From positions 310,001 through 374,000 of the forward strand of contig CAWKPF010000002.1 in NCBI GenBank assembly GCA_963851415.1: a DNA stretch of 64,000 nt, given 5' to 3'. A program made the position numbers and the translations under genes. Of the stretch, positions 50,863 through 60,211 are shown piece by piece (within the stretch, counting starts at the first letter, position 1; every line of letters starts with the position of its first letter). The notes under the pieces were generated by a model, which worked only from the letters and a program-made list of their open reading frames with translations, did not search any database and was not told where the DNA came from. This DNA is from CAWKPF01 sp963851415 (GTDB lineage: Bacteria > Acidobacteriota > Thermoanaerobaculia > Multivoradales > Multivoraceae).

Positions 50863-52251
50863 TCACGCCGCCTGGACCGCTCCCTCCGACCCCGAGCCAT
50901 CGGGGTCCGGACCGGGTCGGAAACGGTTCTGCGTGCGGGCCAGGCACCAGCGAAACACCGCCCCGAAGCCCAGGAAGGTCAGCAGCAGCGCCGGGAGCCA
51001 ACCGAGCAACGGAATCGCGCGGAGCAAGACGTAGGCGATCAGACCGAGGAGCACCGCGAAGACCAACCCGGCGCGAGAGGTCGAACGCTGGCGGAGCACG
51101 AGGGAGCCGAGAACTGCCGCCGCCACCACGGGACCCAGGTAGCCCCAACAGGCCACCAGGAGCACCGTCAGTCCGAGCGCGGTCACGATTCCACCCACGG
51201 CGCAGAGCCCGGCCAGACCGCTGGCTCCGAGGTTGCCGAAGATCACCGCCAGAACGATCCCGACGACGAACGCCAGCACGGCCGCAATCGACAAGCCGAA
51301 CAGCCCGACCGCACCCCATCCGAGTCGGGTCAGAGGTCGCTCGCGTGCCTCGTCGGAGCGGCTTCGCAGCCACGCCGGGACCAGAAGCGCCAGCAGCAAG
51401 CCGAGCACCGCCAGCTCCACGAAGCGCCGCAGCATCGAGAGCCACCACGGCGTCGCCTCGGCCTCCTTCTCGGCAGTCGGCTCGGGCTTCGTCCAGGTCG
51501 CGTCGCCGCCGATGATCGCGCGATCCGCAACCCGGGCTTCGTGACGAGCGCTGTACTCGAGGTCGCCGGCAATCTCGGCACTGTCGCCCAGCGAAAGCCC
51601 GGACGTCACGCTGGGGCCGCTGACGGGCGCCGCCGGCATGAACATCATCGGTGACGGTCCGCCGCCCCCGCCGACCCGCGCGACGACGTCTCCACCCACG
51701 AAGCCCAACAACTCGACTGCGTCGGCGGACAGATCCGCGTCCCCGATCACATCGCCGGCCACCTCGGCCTGATATCCAGCCCAGCTGAGCACTCCGCCGA
51801 CCGAGCTGCCGGCCACCGTCTCCAGACTGAAGCCGGCCGCCACCAGGTCGTCCCCGATCACGGCCGATCCGCCAATGCGCAGGATCTGGCCCGCCATTCG
51901 TACGTCGTCGCCGACCGTGCCGTCGATCTCGACGGCCTGCCCGGCGAGCATGGCATCTCCTTCCACCGTTCCCAGAACCCGAATGTGGCGCGCCACCGCG
52001 ATCAGGTCGCCCTGCACGACTCCGGAGATCGTCACCGTGTCTCCGGCGACATAGAGATCGTCGCTCACCACCTCGTCGGCCGCGACCTCGACCACTTCAC
52101 CGCCACGGCGCTCGATCCCACCGATCGGGATCGTGAAGAGCCCGACGAGAAGGATCGCACCTGTAGCGACCAGGGCCACGAGGCCCGTTCTCGCTCTCGT
52201 CTCGACGCTCTGCGGGGGTCTGGCGCCCGGGCGCTCGGCTTTGGAGCTCAT
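50863..52251 (-). CDS. Polymer-forming (bactofilin-like) membrane protein
   Basis: 462 residues. One TM helix near the N-terminus (GLVALVATGAILLVGLFTIPI), then a right-handed beta-helix of bactofilin-like repeats about 60-270 with short V/I-x-G-x-V/D coils (DDLYVAGDTVTISGVVQGDLIAVARHIRVLGTVEGDAMLAG...), and a C-terminal block of five or so TM helices (LAVLGLLLALLVPAWLR, LSIAAVLAFVVGIVLAVIFG, VTALGLTVLLVACWGYLG...). This organisation, polymer-forming repeats between membrane regions, is found in uncharacterised membrane proteins. The role may be scaffolding at the envelope. Divergent from chorismate mutase. Confidence 0.8.
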   Translation of the reverse strand: MSSKAERPGARPPQSVETRARTGLVALVATGAILLVGLFTIPIGGIERRGGEVVEVAADEVVSDDLYVAGDTVTISGVVQGDLIAVARHIRVLGTVEGDAMLAGQAVEIDGTVGDDVRMAGQILRIGGSAVIGDDLVAAGFSLETVAGSSVGGVLSWAGYQAEVAGDVIGDADLSADAVELLGFVGGDVVARVGGGGGPSPMMFMPAAPVSGPSVTSGLSLGDSAEIAGDLEYSARHEARVADRAIIGGDATWTKPEPTAEKEAEATPWWLSMLRRFVELAVLGLLLALLVPAWLRSRSDEARERPLTRLGWGAVGLFGLSIAAVLAFVVGIVLAVIFGNLGASGLAGLCAVGGIVTALGLTVLLVACWGYLGPVVAAAVLGSLVLRQRSTSRAGLVFAVLLGLIAYVLLRAIPLLGWLPALLLTFLGFGAVFRWCLARTQNRFRPGPDPDGSGSEGAVQAA

Positions 52252-52363
52252 CGTCGCATCCTTCCGACCGTTCGATTTCAGGGAGGTGGTCCGCTACAGG
52301 GATGCTACCCCAGTCGCTATCATCACCACCCACCCTTTCCTCCGAAGTGCTGGAGACCTAGCC

Positions 52364-52819
52364 ATGGCGCCGCAAACCCCCAAAGCCGGATTCCCCGCGC
52401 CGGGCGAATACCCGATGTGCCGTGGCGTGCGCGGAGCAACGACCGCCAAGGAGGATTCGCGCCAGTCGGTTCTGCTCGCGACCGGTGAGCTGCTCCTGGT
52501 GCTGGTACGACAGAACGACATCGATCCCGCCGATCTCGCGAGTGCGATGTTCACCACCACTCCCGACCTCGTTTCCGAGTATCCAGCGCTCGCGGCCCGC
52601 AAACTCGGGTGGCTCGACGTGCCGTTGCTGTGCGGCCACGAAATGGCAGTCCCCCACGGTCTGCCCCGCTGCATCCGCGTCCTGCTGCATTGGAACACCT
52701 TCAAGACGCCTGACCAGATCGAGCACGTCTACATTCGTGGAGCCGAGGGGCTGAGACCCGATCAACAGGCACTGCACGACATCCCCGACATCGCCGAGGT
52801 CCCCTTCGACCTCGACTAG
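52364..52819 (+). CDS. aroH: Monofunctional chorismate mutase, AroH type
   Basis: 151 residues. AroH-class (Bacillus type, trimeric beta-alpha barrel) chorismate mutase converting chorismate to prephenate for Phe/Tyr synthesis. Signatures: CRGVRGATTAKEDSRQSVLLATGELL (the start motif RGxRGATT) , SAMFTTTPDLVSEYPALAAR, WLDVPLLCGHEMAVPHGLPRCIRVLLHWNT. The extra 17 residues before RGVRGATT are typical N-terminal variation. Cytoplasmic. TATCAT at 52318-52323 may be its -10. Convergent with the ThDP enzyme downstream. Confidence 0.92.
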   Translation: MAPQTPKAGFPAPGEYPMCRGVRGATTAKEDSRQSVLLATGELLLVLVRQNDIDPADLASAMFTTTPDLVSEYPALAARKLGWLDVPLLCGHEMAVPHGLPRCIRVLLHWNTFKTPDQIEHVYIRGAEGLRPDQQALHDIPDIAEVPFDLD

Positions 52820-52856
52820 CCGCGCTGCCACGCGAGAACAGTCACGGAGGGGTCCG

Positions 52857-54500
52857 CTACCTCAACCCGAAGGTGTGCCAGTACGGAATGTCGGCCTCCT
52901 CGCTCGAGATCACCTCGAGCAGGACGGGAGTCCCCTCTTCGGTCAGCCCCTTGGCGCGAGCGAAGGCTCCCGCCAGCTCGCCGGGCTTCTCGATGCGCTC
53001 GGCGTGCGCGCCGAGCGCGGCGGCGACCTGGGCATAGTTCCCGGTCAGGAACTTGGTGCCATAGCGTTCCGAGGCGATCGGAATGTTCTTCTCGTAGTTG
53101 CCCATCGCCGCGTTGTTCAGCACGACGGTGAGAATCGGGATCTTCTCTCGCACCGCGGTCTCGATATCGAGCCCGACCATGCCGAAGGAGGCGTCTCCCA
53201 TCACGTTGACGACCAGCTTGTCCGGATGAGCGAGCTTCGCGCCCATCGCGGCACCGAGTCCGAAGCCGAGCTGGGTCGAGTGTCCCCAGCCCAGGTATCC
53301 CCTCGGATTCACCGCGACGTAGAACGGAACGAGCTGGTCGCGCGAGCCCCCCGATTCGTGCGTGACGATGGTGTGCGACGGATCGAACGCCTTCATCAAC
53401 TCCGCCACCACACGGTAGGGGTTGATGGGGACCTCTTCGGAGGTGAGCTTGGGGCGCCAGCGCTGCGCCCACTCGGCACGCTGCCCAGCGATGCGTGCCT
53501 CGACCGGCGCGCGGTCGCGGCTCTCTCCACGCCGGGCCAACTCGTCGAGCAGTGCCCGGGCCACGAGACGCGCGTCACCGAGCAGCGGCAGGTCGGCCCG
53601 GTAGCCCACATTGAGATCGCTCGCATCGACCGTGTTGTGAATGAACTTCTTGCCCCCCGGGATCGGCGGCGCGGTGAAGTCTCGAGCAAGGCTCGCCCCG
53701 AGCGCCAGGATCACATCCGACTCCACGAGTGCCTCCGCCACCATCGCCGTGGTCGAGAAGCTCGCCGTACCGAGAGAAAGCGGATGCCGTTCGTCGAACG
53801 CGCTCTTGCCGAGCAGCGTCGTGGTCACCGGAAGGGCCAGTCGCTCGGCCAGGGCCGTCAGCTCCGCCGTCGCTCCCGCATAGAGCGTGCCCTGGCCGGC
53901 CCACACCATCGGCCGCTCGGCCGCGAGCAACAGATCGATCGCATCGCTCACCGCCTGGGGATCGGGGCCCATTCGAATCGGCGCCACCGGCGTCCACGCG
54001 AAGTCGTCGTCGAGCTCGGCCCTGGCAACGTCGAGCGGAATCTCCACCAGCACCGGGCGAGGCCTCCCCGAGCGCAGCGCCGTGAAGGCGCGTCGCATGT
54101 GCCCCGAGATCACCTCGACATCGGGAATCAACTCGGCCATCTTGGTCGTGGCCCGATAGTTCACCGCCGAGTCGAAGGTCGGAGGAGTGCCCACCAGCCT
54201 CGAGCCGGGATGCCCGGGGAGATAGAGAATCGGGCTCGAATCGGTGTACGCCTGGGCGATCCCGGAGAAACCGTTCTCCGCGCCGGCGCTCTGCTGCACG
54301 GTGACCACACCGAGGCGCTCGCCATTGGTCGCGCGCGAGAATCCATCCGCCATGTTCTCCGCCACCCTCTCCTGACGAGCCGTCACGGGGCGGATGCCGC
54401 CGGCGGCCAGTGCGTCGAGGATCGGGGTGAACGGGAAGCAGAACACCTGCTCCACCCCTTCGGCCTTCAGGATACGGACGATGGCTTCGGCGCCGCGCAC
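52857..54500 (-). CDS. Thiamine-diphosphate-dependent enzyme, acetolactate-synthase-like
   Basis: 547 residues; GTG start supported by GAGGAGG about seven bases upstream. Three domains of the ThDP superfamily: N-terminal PYR (VEQVFCFPFTPILDALAAGGIRPVTARQERVAENMADG, with the catalytic Glu in ARQERVAE), central (LTALAERLALPVTTTLLGKSAFDE) and C-terminal PP (VMGDASFGMVGLDIETAVREKIPILTVVLNN, the GD...NN ThDP-Mg motif; the motif begins GDAS rather than GDGS). Members include acetolactate synthase, benzoylformate decarboxylase and glyoxylate carboligase; the substrate cannot be read from sequence. It stands alone here, with no ilvN partner, so a role outside branched-chain synthesis is likely. Confidence 0.88.
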   Translation of the reverse strand: MRGAEAIVRILKAEGVEQVFCFPFTPILDALAAGGIRPVTARQERVAENMADGFSRATNGERLGVVTVQQSAGAENGFSGIAQAYTDSSPILYLPGHPGSRLVGTPPTFDSAVNYRATTKMAELIPDVEVISGHMRRAFTALRSGRPRPVLVEIPLDVARAELDDDFAWTPVAPIRMGPDPQAVSDAIDLLLAAERPMVWAGQGTLYAGATAELTALAERLALPVTTTLLGKSAFDERHPLSLGTASFSTTAMVAEALVESDVILALGASLARDFTAPPIPGGKKFIHNTVDASDLNVGYRADLPLLGDARLVARALLDELARRGESRDRAPVEARIAGQRAEWAQRWRPKLTSEEVPINPYRVVAELMKAFDPSHTIVTHESGGSRDQLVPFYVAVNPRGYLGWGHSTQLGFGLGAAMGAKLAHPDKLVVNVMGDASFGMVGLDIETAVREKIPILTVVLNNAAMGNYEKNIPIASERYGTKFLTGNYAQVAAALGAHAERIEKPGELAGAFARAKGLTEEGTPVLLEVISSEEADIPYWHTFGLR

Positions 54501-54648
54501 GGGCTGCCTCCTCTCTTTCGGGATTGGGGCGGAACGGAACCAAGGGAGCTCGCAGCCCTACCCTACGGAATCTCGCTCCGATCCGGAACCTGAGGCACCA
54601 GACCTGCGTACCTGGAAGAGACCCTTCCAACGCCAGGGAGAGCCCCCC

Positions 54649-57168
54649 ATGCTTCAAGACTTCTTCGCCGATCTGCGCTACACCCTGCGCAGCCTGCGCC
54701 GCAGCCCGGCCTTCACGATCGTGGCCGTGCTGGCTCTCGCCCTGTGCATCGGCGCCAACACCGCCATCGTCAGCGTGGTCGATGTGCTGCTCAACTTCAC
54801 CTTCCCGGTCGAGGACCCGGAGCGCGTGGCGTTCGTGTTCACTGCCGACGACGAGAACACGAATCCCCAGGGTGGCATGTCCGCCGACGACTTCCTCGAT
54901 CTCTACGAGTCGGCGAACTTCTTCGAGCAGATGGTGGTCGCCATGCCCGCGAACTACAACCTCACGGAAGAGAACGGCGACCCCGAGCGGGTGCAGGCCA
55001 TGGCGGTGACCGGCGATTTCTTCCCCATGACCGGAAAGACCCTGGCGCTGGGGCGGGGATTCCGGCCGGAGGAGACCCGGCCCGGAGGCGAGAAGGTGCT
55101 GGTGATCAGCCACTCCTTCTGGGAGCGCCGATTCGCGTCGGACCCGCAGGTCATCGGTAGGAGCATCAACCTCGACCAGGAGCGCTACACGGTCATCGGC
55201 GTAGGTCCAGAGGGCTTCTTCTTCCCCCAGCGCGCCACCCTTCTGTGGACTCCGCTGGTGCTCGAGCGCGGAGCGACCCCGCGCGATCAACGCACGCTCT
55301 TCGCGATGGCGCGCCTCAAAGCCGGGGTCAGTCCCGAAGAAGCGACCGCCGAGGCCAACACCGTGGCCCAGCGGCTCGCCCAGACCTACCCCGACACCAA
55401 CGGCGGCTCGAACTTCGACGTCCAGCGTGTCCGAGACAACTTCCGGCAGGGCACCGCTCTCGCCGTCGGCGTCCTCTACGGAGCGATCACTTTCGTGCTC
55501 CTCATCGCCTGCGCCAACATCGCGAACCTCCTGCTGGCACGCGCGACGTCGCGAGAGCGCGAGATCGCCATGCGCACCTCTCTGGGTGCCGGTCGCATGC
55601 GAGTCGCTCGCCAGTTGATCACCGAGAGCCTGGTCCTCGCCGTGCTGGGCGGCGCCTTCGGTCTGCTGCTCGGATTCTGGGGCGTCGAGTCCATCAAGGA
55701 GATGCTGCGCCCGGACGTCAACGTCGGATTCATCGCCGAGGAGATCGCTCTCGACGGCCGGATCCTGGCCCACACCGCCATCATCACCCTGATCGCCGGC
55801 GTGCTGTTCGGCCTGGCACCCGCCTGGCAGCTCTCTCGGACCGATCTCGTGGGGTCGCTCAAAGACGGCGGGCGAGGCGGAAGCGGGAGGCGCGGCTGGC
55901 TGCGCGGCGCACTGGTGCTGGCCGAGGTCGCCCTCGCGCTGGCTCTGCTCGGGGTGACCGGAGCGATGATCCGGGCGTTCGAGCACATCTACGCCACCGA
56001 CCCGGGGTTCGACCAGGAGAACCTCCTCACCCTTCAGCTCTCGCTGCCCCGGCGCGACTATCCCGAGCCCCGCCAGTGGGCGACGTTCTACCAGAACGCG
56101 ACCGACCGTCTGGCCGCTCTGCCCGGTGTCGTCTCGGCCACCTCGACGAACATCCTTCCCCTCAGCCTCCCCCAGGGCACCGCTACGACCCGACTCGAAG
56201 TCGAAGGCTTTGCGCAAGCCGATCCGGAGGACGACACGCTCGATGCGGTGCATCTGGTGGTGGGCCACGACTACTTCGAGACCCTCGGCATCGAAGTCCT
56301 GCAGGGCCGCGCCCTCGATGCGAGGGATCGCGTCGACAGCCAACCGGTCGCGGTCGTCACCGAGGCGACGGTGCAGCGCTACTGGTCGGGCCAGGATCCC
56401 CTCGGCCGGAGGTTCCGCCTCGCCACTCCGCAGCCACCGGCCACCGGGCAAGAGGCTGCTGCAGAAGACGAGGCAGCCACCGCCGCACTCACCTCGCAGG
56501 ATCCGCCGTGGATCAGCGTGGTCGGGGTCATCGGCAACATCGACACCCACTCCCATTCGATGCGCAATCCGGTCGGCACGCTGCCCCAGGTCTTCCTGCC
56601 GTCCGAACAGAGTCCGACGCCCGATGCGGCACTCGTGTTGCGCACCCGGGGCGAGCCCACCGCGCTGGCCAGCGAGGCACGCCAGGCCATCTGGTCGGTC
56701 GATCGCACTCTTCCCGTCGGCAACGTGCTCACCATGGACCAGTTGATCGCCCAGGTCGACACCCAGAACATCTTCTTCCTGCGCATCGTGACCAGTCTTT
56801 CGGTCATCGCCCTGGTGCTGGCGGCCGTCGGGATCTACGGAGTGATCTCCTTCGCCGTCAGCCAGCGCACGCGAGAGATCGGGGTGCGCATGGCTCTGGG
56901 CGCCAACCCGAGCAGCACGGTGATGCTGGTGCTCCGGCAGGTGGCGGCACTCACCCTCGTGGGCAGCGTGATCGGGATCGCGGCCTCCTTCTTCCTCGTC
57001 CGACTGATGGGAACCCAGCTCGACAGCATCCAGGCGTCGAACGCGACCGGCCCGGCCACCTTCGCCGTCGTGGTGCTCGTTCTGTTGGCCGCCGCCGGGC
57101 TGGCGAGCCTCATTCCGGCGCGCAGAGCCGTGCGCGTCGATCCGGTGATCGCGCTCCGGGACGACTAG
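54649..57168 (+). CDS. Orphan MacB/FtsX-type permease (acidobacterial duplicated type), second copy
   Basis: 839 residues; ATG supported by GGGAG about ten bases upstream. Same architecture as the permease at 32691: LRYTLRSLRRSPAFTIVAVLALALCIGANTAIVSVVDVLL, MacB-like periplasmic domain (GRGFRPEE, FWERRFASDPQVIGRSI), FtsX block (LIACANIANLLLARATSREREIAMRTSLGAGRMRVARQLITESL), second TM/periplasmic pair, and final FtsX block (AVGIYGVISFAVSQRTREIGVRMALGAN). It has a longer, Glu/Ala-rich insert (ATGQEAAAEDEAA) in the second periplasmic domain. No ATPase gene adjoins. Divergent from the ThDP enzyme; distant paralogue of the first copy. Confidence 0.9.
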   Translation: MLQDFFADLRYTLRSLRRSPAFTIVAVLALALCIGANTAIVSVVDVLLNFTFPVEDPERVAFVFTADDENTNPQGGMSADDFLDLYESANFFEQMVVAMPANYNLTEENGDPERVQAMAVTGDFFPMTGKTLALGRGFRPEETRPGGEKVLVISHSFWERRFASDPQVIGRSINLDQERYTVIGVGPEGFFFPQRATLLWTPLVLERGATPRDQRTLFAMARLKAGVSPEEATAEANTVAQRLAQTYPDTNGGSNFDVQRVRDNFRQGTALAVGVLYGAITFVLLIACANIANLLLARATSREREIAMRTSLGAGRMRVARQLITESLVLAVLGGAFGLLLGFWGVESIKEMLRPDVNVGFIAEEIALDGRILAHTAIITLIAGVLFGLAPAWQLSRTDLVGSLKDGGRGGSGRRGWLRGALVLAEVALALALLGVTGAMIRAFEHIYATDPGFDQENLLTLQLSLPRRDYPEPRQWATFYQNATDRLAALPGVVSATSTNILPLSLPQGTATTRLEVEGFAQADPEDDTLDAVHLVVGHDYFETLGIEVLQGRALDARDRVDSQPVAVVTEATVQRYWSGQDPLGRRFRLATPQPPATGQEAAAEDEAATAALTSQDPPWISVVGVIGNIDTHSHSMRNPVGTLPQVFLPSEQSPTPDAALVLRTRGEPTALASEARQAIWSVDRTLPVGNVLTMDQLIAQVDTQNIFFLRIVTSLSVIALVLAAVGIYGVISFAVSQRTREIGVRMALGANPSSTVMLVLRQVAALTLVGSVIGIAASFFLVRLMGTQLDSIQASNATGPATFAVVVLVLLAAAGLASLIPARRAVRVDPVIALRDD

Positions 57169-57171
57169 GAG

Positions 57172-57204
57172 GGGGGCAACGGGGGCAACGGTAACGGGGG
57201 CAAC
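57172..57204. repeat. Short tandem repeat GGGGGCAAC
   Basis: Three copies of GGGGGCAAC (57172-57180, 57181-57189, 57196-57204), the last two separated by GGTAAC. Begins three bases after the permease stop codon. Likely slipped-strand expansion. Confidence 0.7.
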
Positions 57205-57304
57205 GGTGCAGGGCTGTTCGGCAAGGCACCAGGACCTGGACGCTGGGCTCCTGCGATTTTCGGGTGACAGGTGTTCTCGGCTTGCCACATGTTGTAAGGG
57301 TGAA

Positions 57305-57330
57305 TGGCCAGAAGACCTGGCCAGAAGACC
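57305..57330. repeat. 13-base tandem duplication
   Basis: TGGCCAGAAGACC occurs twice in direct tandem (57305-57317 and 57318-57330). No function visible. Confidence 0.7.
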
Positions 57331-57678
57331 ACTGGTGTATCCCCCCGACCGAGACGGCGCCCGGGGAGCGTTGGTGACCGCCGCTCGCGAGGAGTGAGCC
57401 GCAGCGCCACGGTTGCGACGACCAGCCAATCCATCGTGCCGGTCCTGGCGGCAGTCGAGCTCCCTTGGAAGCGCTCTTCAGTCGCGCGTGGCCACCCGAG
57501 CTCTTGACGCTCAGGCCTTTCGATCGGGCGAACTGGGCAGTCCAGCTCACCTCCGTGTTCATCGTCACGGAAGGCCGAGTTGGGGCGCGGGGCTGCTGCG
57601 GACGCCTCGTCGTCGGCCCCGCGGCGTTGGCGCCCAGAGGTGGCAGGGTCGAGATCGGGCCTGGCGGCCCGAGGCCCC

Positions 57679-58506
57679 CTAGAGGTCCTGATGCTTGAAG
57701 AGCTGAACGGCGACCAGGAGCGGCACCACGACCCAGAGAAGCAGTCCCACCACCCCCACCAGGGTGGCGACGGTCGGCGAGCCGGTGAGCTTGACCAGGG
57801 TGGCTCCGGCGGGGCCGAACAGCTGCGGCCCCCCTATATGAAGCAGCGAAAGCACACGGGCAAGATCGACCGGGTTGCCGAGGAGTCCGATCAACAACGA
57901 GGTCTTCAGGACCTTCTCGGGAAGGTAGAGGGTGCTCCCGAGCATGAGGAGTCCGTACACCAGCTCGAAGAAGATCCACACTCCCAGCGCGATCCCTAGA
58001 GCGACCTGTCGTCGCTTGGCCAGGAGGGTCACCAGCAGGGCGATTCCGGTGAAGGCCATGGCCAGAAGACCGAGGTAGACGATGACCGCGAGGTAGCGCA
58101 GCGCTCCCTCGGTTCCCGCGGCCATCGCGATCACGGCGCCGGGCAAACCGAAGCCGAGTCCCGCCGCTCCCAGTACGGTCAGGCAGAGGCCGAGGTAGCG
58201 ACCCACGAGAACCCGAGTGCGGGAGATCGGCTGCGTGACCAGGAGCTCGAGGTACTCGGGATGAGTGACAAAGCTGACCACTCCCAGTACCAGAGCGAAG
58301 AGCGGGATGAGGAATCCACCCGTGTTGACGATACTGGCCGCCGTGCGCACGAAGTCCTGAAAGCCGGCGTAACCCGACGTGACCATGCCGAAGTAGCCGA
58401 GCCCCAGAGTCAGACCGGCGAAGAGTAGGGCGAACGAGATCACCCACCGGTTGCGCCGGCTGATCAGGAACTCGTTCCATCCAACGACCAAGAGCGCCGA
58501 TTTCAC
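57679..58506 (-). CDS. nosY: Nitrous oxide reductase maturation ABC permease
   Basis: 275 residues, ABC-2-type membrane subunit with about six helices (WVISFALLFAGLTLGLGYFGM, GFLIPLFALVLGVVSFVTH, YLGLCLTVLGAAGLGFGLPGAVI, LAVIVYLGLLAMAFTGIALLVTLLA, ALGIALGVWIFFELVYGLLML, LVGVVGLLLWVVVPLLVAVQL). NosY with NosF forms the transporter that, with NosD, delivers sulfur for the CuZ cluster of nitrous oxide reductase. The conserved RRNRWV start and LLVTQPISRTRVLVGRYLGL loop match the family. ATG overlaps the nosL stop by four bases. Last gene of the cluster. Confidence 0.9.
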   Translation of the reverse strand: MKSALLVVGWNEFLISRRNRWVISFALLFAGLTLGLGYFGMVTSGYAGFQDFVRTAASIVNTGGFLIPLFALVLGVVSFVTHPEYLELLVTQPISRTRVLVGRYLGLCLTVLGAAGLGFGLPGAVIAMAAGTEGALRYLAVIVYLGLLAMAFTGIALLVTLLAKRRQVALGIALGVWIFFELVYGLLMLGSTLYLPEKVLKTSLLIGLLGNPVDLARVLSLLHIGGPQLFGPAGATLVKLTGSPTVATLVGVVGLLLWVVVPLLVAVQLFKHQDL

Positions 58507-59276
58507 ATGGCCTCCGCTTCTTCTTCGACGGTGTGCGGGCCCCTCACGACCATCGTTCCGAGGATCTCGCCCGTCGCTCGATCCATGATGGGAAAGCCGC
58601 TGCCGGGTCGGGTGGCAAGGAGTTGGAAGGAGACGGGCTCACCGGTCGCCAAGACACGCACGGGCTCGAGCTCCGGGTAACCCTCGACGGCGAGTCTGCG
58701 CTCGCCCTTCGCGCACGAGCACCGCACCGTCCATTTCACGAGCTCACCCTTGTTGACCTCGACCCGGATCGGCGCGGGGTCGTGGTCGAGAATGACCTCC
58801 ACCTCCCGATCCGGCGTGCCGCGGGCCGTTCGGTACCCGGTCCAGTCGACCAGGACCTCGTCGTCGTGGGCGCGAGCTGCTTCGGCCTCGGCTCGGCTGG
58901 CGAAGGCCAGTGCGCCGTTGTCCATGACTGTCGGCCTGTGACTGGTCAGGAGGAACGTCACCACGCTCACGGGATGAAACTCGCCGCTGTGGAAGTCGGC
59001 GAAGAACAGCTCCTCGGGGAACGGCTCACCGGCCTGTCGCAAAGCCTCGTGACGAGCCAGCAGGCAACCCGGGGAGTCGAACGTCACGAACTGTCCGTCC
59101 TCGATCCAGCCCGCCGCCTGGCTCACCTGGTCGATCACCATACTGCAGTTGGCGCAGGAGTCGACTCCGGGCATGACCGCAGGCGTGACTTCGCCCGAAC
59201 AGCCCGCGAGTGCGGCCGTGCCCAGGACCAAGACCCACATCGCGACGGCCGAGCACCGCAAACGGCCGCCCGTCAC
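58503..59276 (-). CDS. nosL: NosL copper chaperone lipoprotein with C-terminal cupredoxin-like region
   Basis: 257 residues from a GTG start overlapping the nosF stop. Lipobox ALAGC (residues 21-25 region) anchors it in the periplasm. The NosL copper site motif is present as SCANCSMVIDQ, followed by typical NosL sequence (QFVTFDSPGCLLARHEAL, ALAFASRAEAEAARA). The family is usually about 150-190 residues; here about 95 extra residues follow, with a beta-rich pattern (EVEVILDHDPAPIRVEVNKGELVKWTVRCSC, ... TGEPVSFQLLATRPGSGFPI) like a cupredoxin fold, though the usual copper ligands are not all seen. NosL delivers copper to NosZ. Confidence 0.88.
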   Translation of the reverse strand: MTGGRLRCSAVAMWVLVLGTAALAGCSGEVTPAVMPGVDSCANCSMVIDQVSQAAGWIEDGQFVTFDSPGCLLARHEALRQAGEPFPEELFFADFHSGEFHPVSVVTFLLTSHRPTVMDNGALAFASRAEAEAARAHDDEVLVDWTGYRTARGTPDREVEVILDHDPAPIRVEVNKGELVKWTVRCSCAKGERRLAVEGYPELEPVRVLATGEPVSFQLLATRPGSGFPIMDRATGEILGTMVVRGPHTVEEEAEAM

Positions 59277-60211
59277 GGTGTCCCCCGAATATCGCCCGCC
59301 TTCATATCCGTGAGGTGCTCCTGGATGAGGGCCTCCCAGTCGGGTGCATCGGTGTGGAATTCCTCGATGGCGCCTCCGGCCCGCTCGATGGCACGGATGA
59401 CGTCGAGGCGCTTTCCGGGAAGAGCGGTGAACGATACCTCGTGCGAACTGTGGCCCGAAACATCGCCGCCGGCCTCGCGTGCTGCGTCGATCATCTCCTC
59501 GGTGAGGCGGCTGAGAACCACCCGCACCCGGGTCTGCCGGGTGACCGCTTCGTGGAACACCGGAATCTCCTCCAGCTCCACCATGCGGCCTGCCACGAGA
59601 ATCCCGACCCGATCGGCCAACTCCATGGCGCTGCGCAGCAGGTGCGAGGCGAACACGATCGTCGTGCCTTTCGACTTCTGCGACTGCAGCAGCCGGTTGA
59701 GCTTCTGGACGCCCGGAGGATCGAGATTGAGGGTCGGCTCGTCCAAAACCAGGATGTCGACCTCACGCAAGAAGGCGATGGCGAGGCCCAACCGCTGGAG
59801 CATGCCGCCGGAGAACTCGGCGGTGTACCGGTCGGCGTCGTCGTGCAGCCCAAACTCCTCCACCACCGCATCGACACGCTCGAGCGGCGCCTCCTTGAGA
59901 CGGGCGAACATCTCGAGAAGCTCTCGGGCGGTCAGCATCCCCGGCAGGCTCACTCGCTGCGGGACGAACGACAGCCGCGCCTTCGCTTCGCTCGGCGAGC
60001 GGGTCACGTCGAGTCCGTTGACGAGAACGCGCCCGCCGCTCGGCCTGTGCAGGCCGACGAGGGCTCGAAGCACCGTCGTCTTGCCACCTCCGTTGGGGCC
60101 GAGCAGGCCGAACGACTCCCCGCGAGTGATCTCGAGATCGAGAGGCCAGACGGCCTGCAGCGTGCCGTACCGCTTCTCGAACCGCTCGAGACGGACGATG
60201 GCCTCGCTCAC
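59273..60211 (-). CDS. nosF: Nitrous oxide reductase maturation ABC ATPase
   Basis: 312 residues from a GTG overlapping the nosD stop (GTGA). ABC domain: IVRLERFEKRYGTLQAV, Walker A GPNGGGKTT, signature FSGGMLQRLG, Walker B DILVLDEPTLNLDP, H-loop FASHLLRSA. A C-terminal domain of about 90 residues (RVRVVLSRLTEEMIDAA ... EEFHTDAPDWEALIQEHL) is typical of NosF. It powers the NosDFY complex; cytoplasmic face. Confidence 0.92.
   Translation of the reverse strand: MSEAIVRLERFEKRYGTLQAVWPLDLEITRGESFGLLGPNGGGKTTVLRALVGLHRPSGGRVLVNGLDVTRSPSEAKARLSFVPQRVSLPGMLTARELLEMFARLKEAPLERVDAVVEEFGLHDDADRYTAEFSGGMLQRLGLAIAFLREVDILVLDEPTLNLDPPGVQKLNRLLQSQKSKGTTIVFASHLLRSAMELADRVGILVAGRMVELEEIPVFHEAVTRQTRVRVVLSRLTEEMIDAAREAGGDVSGHSSHEVSFTALPGKRLDVIRAIERAGGAIEEFHTDAPDWEALIQEHLTDMKAGDIRGTP

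Larger units (their letters stand above)
57169..57678. other. Gene-free region with short tandem repeats between convergent genes
   Basis: 510 bases between the permease stop and the nosY stop, the largest gene-free stretch. It holds two short tandem-repeat blocks (57172-57204 and 57305-57330), and no open frame with recognisable protein on either strand. Base composition is normal for the window. Possibly degraded gene remains; no terminator with a T-run was found. Confidence 0.45.
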
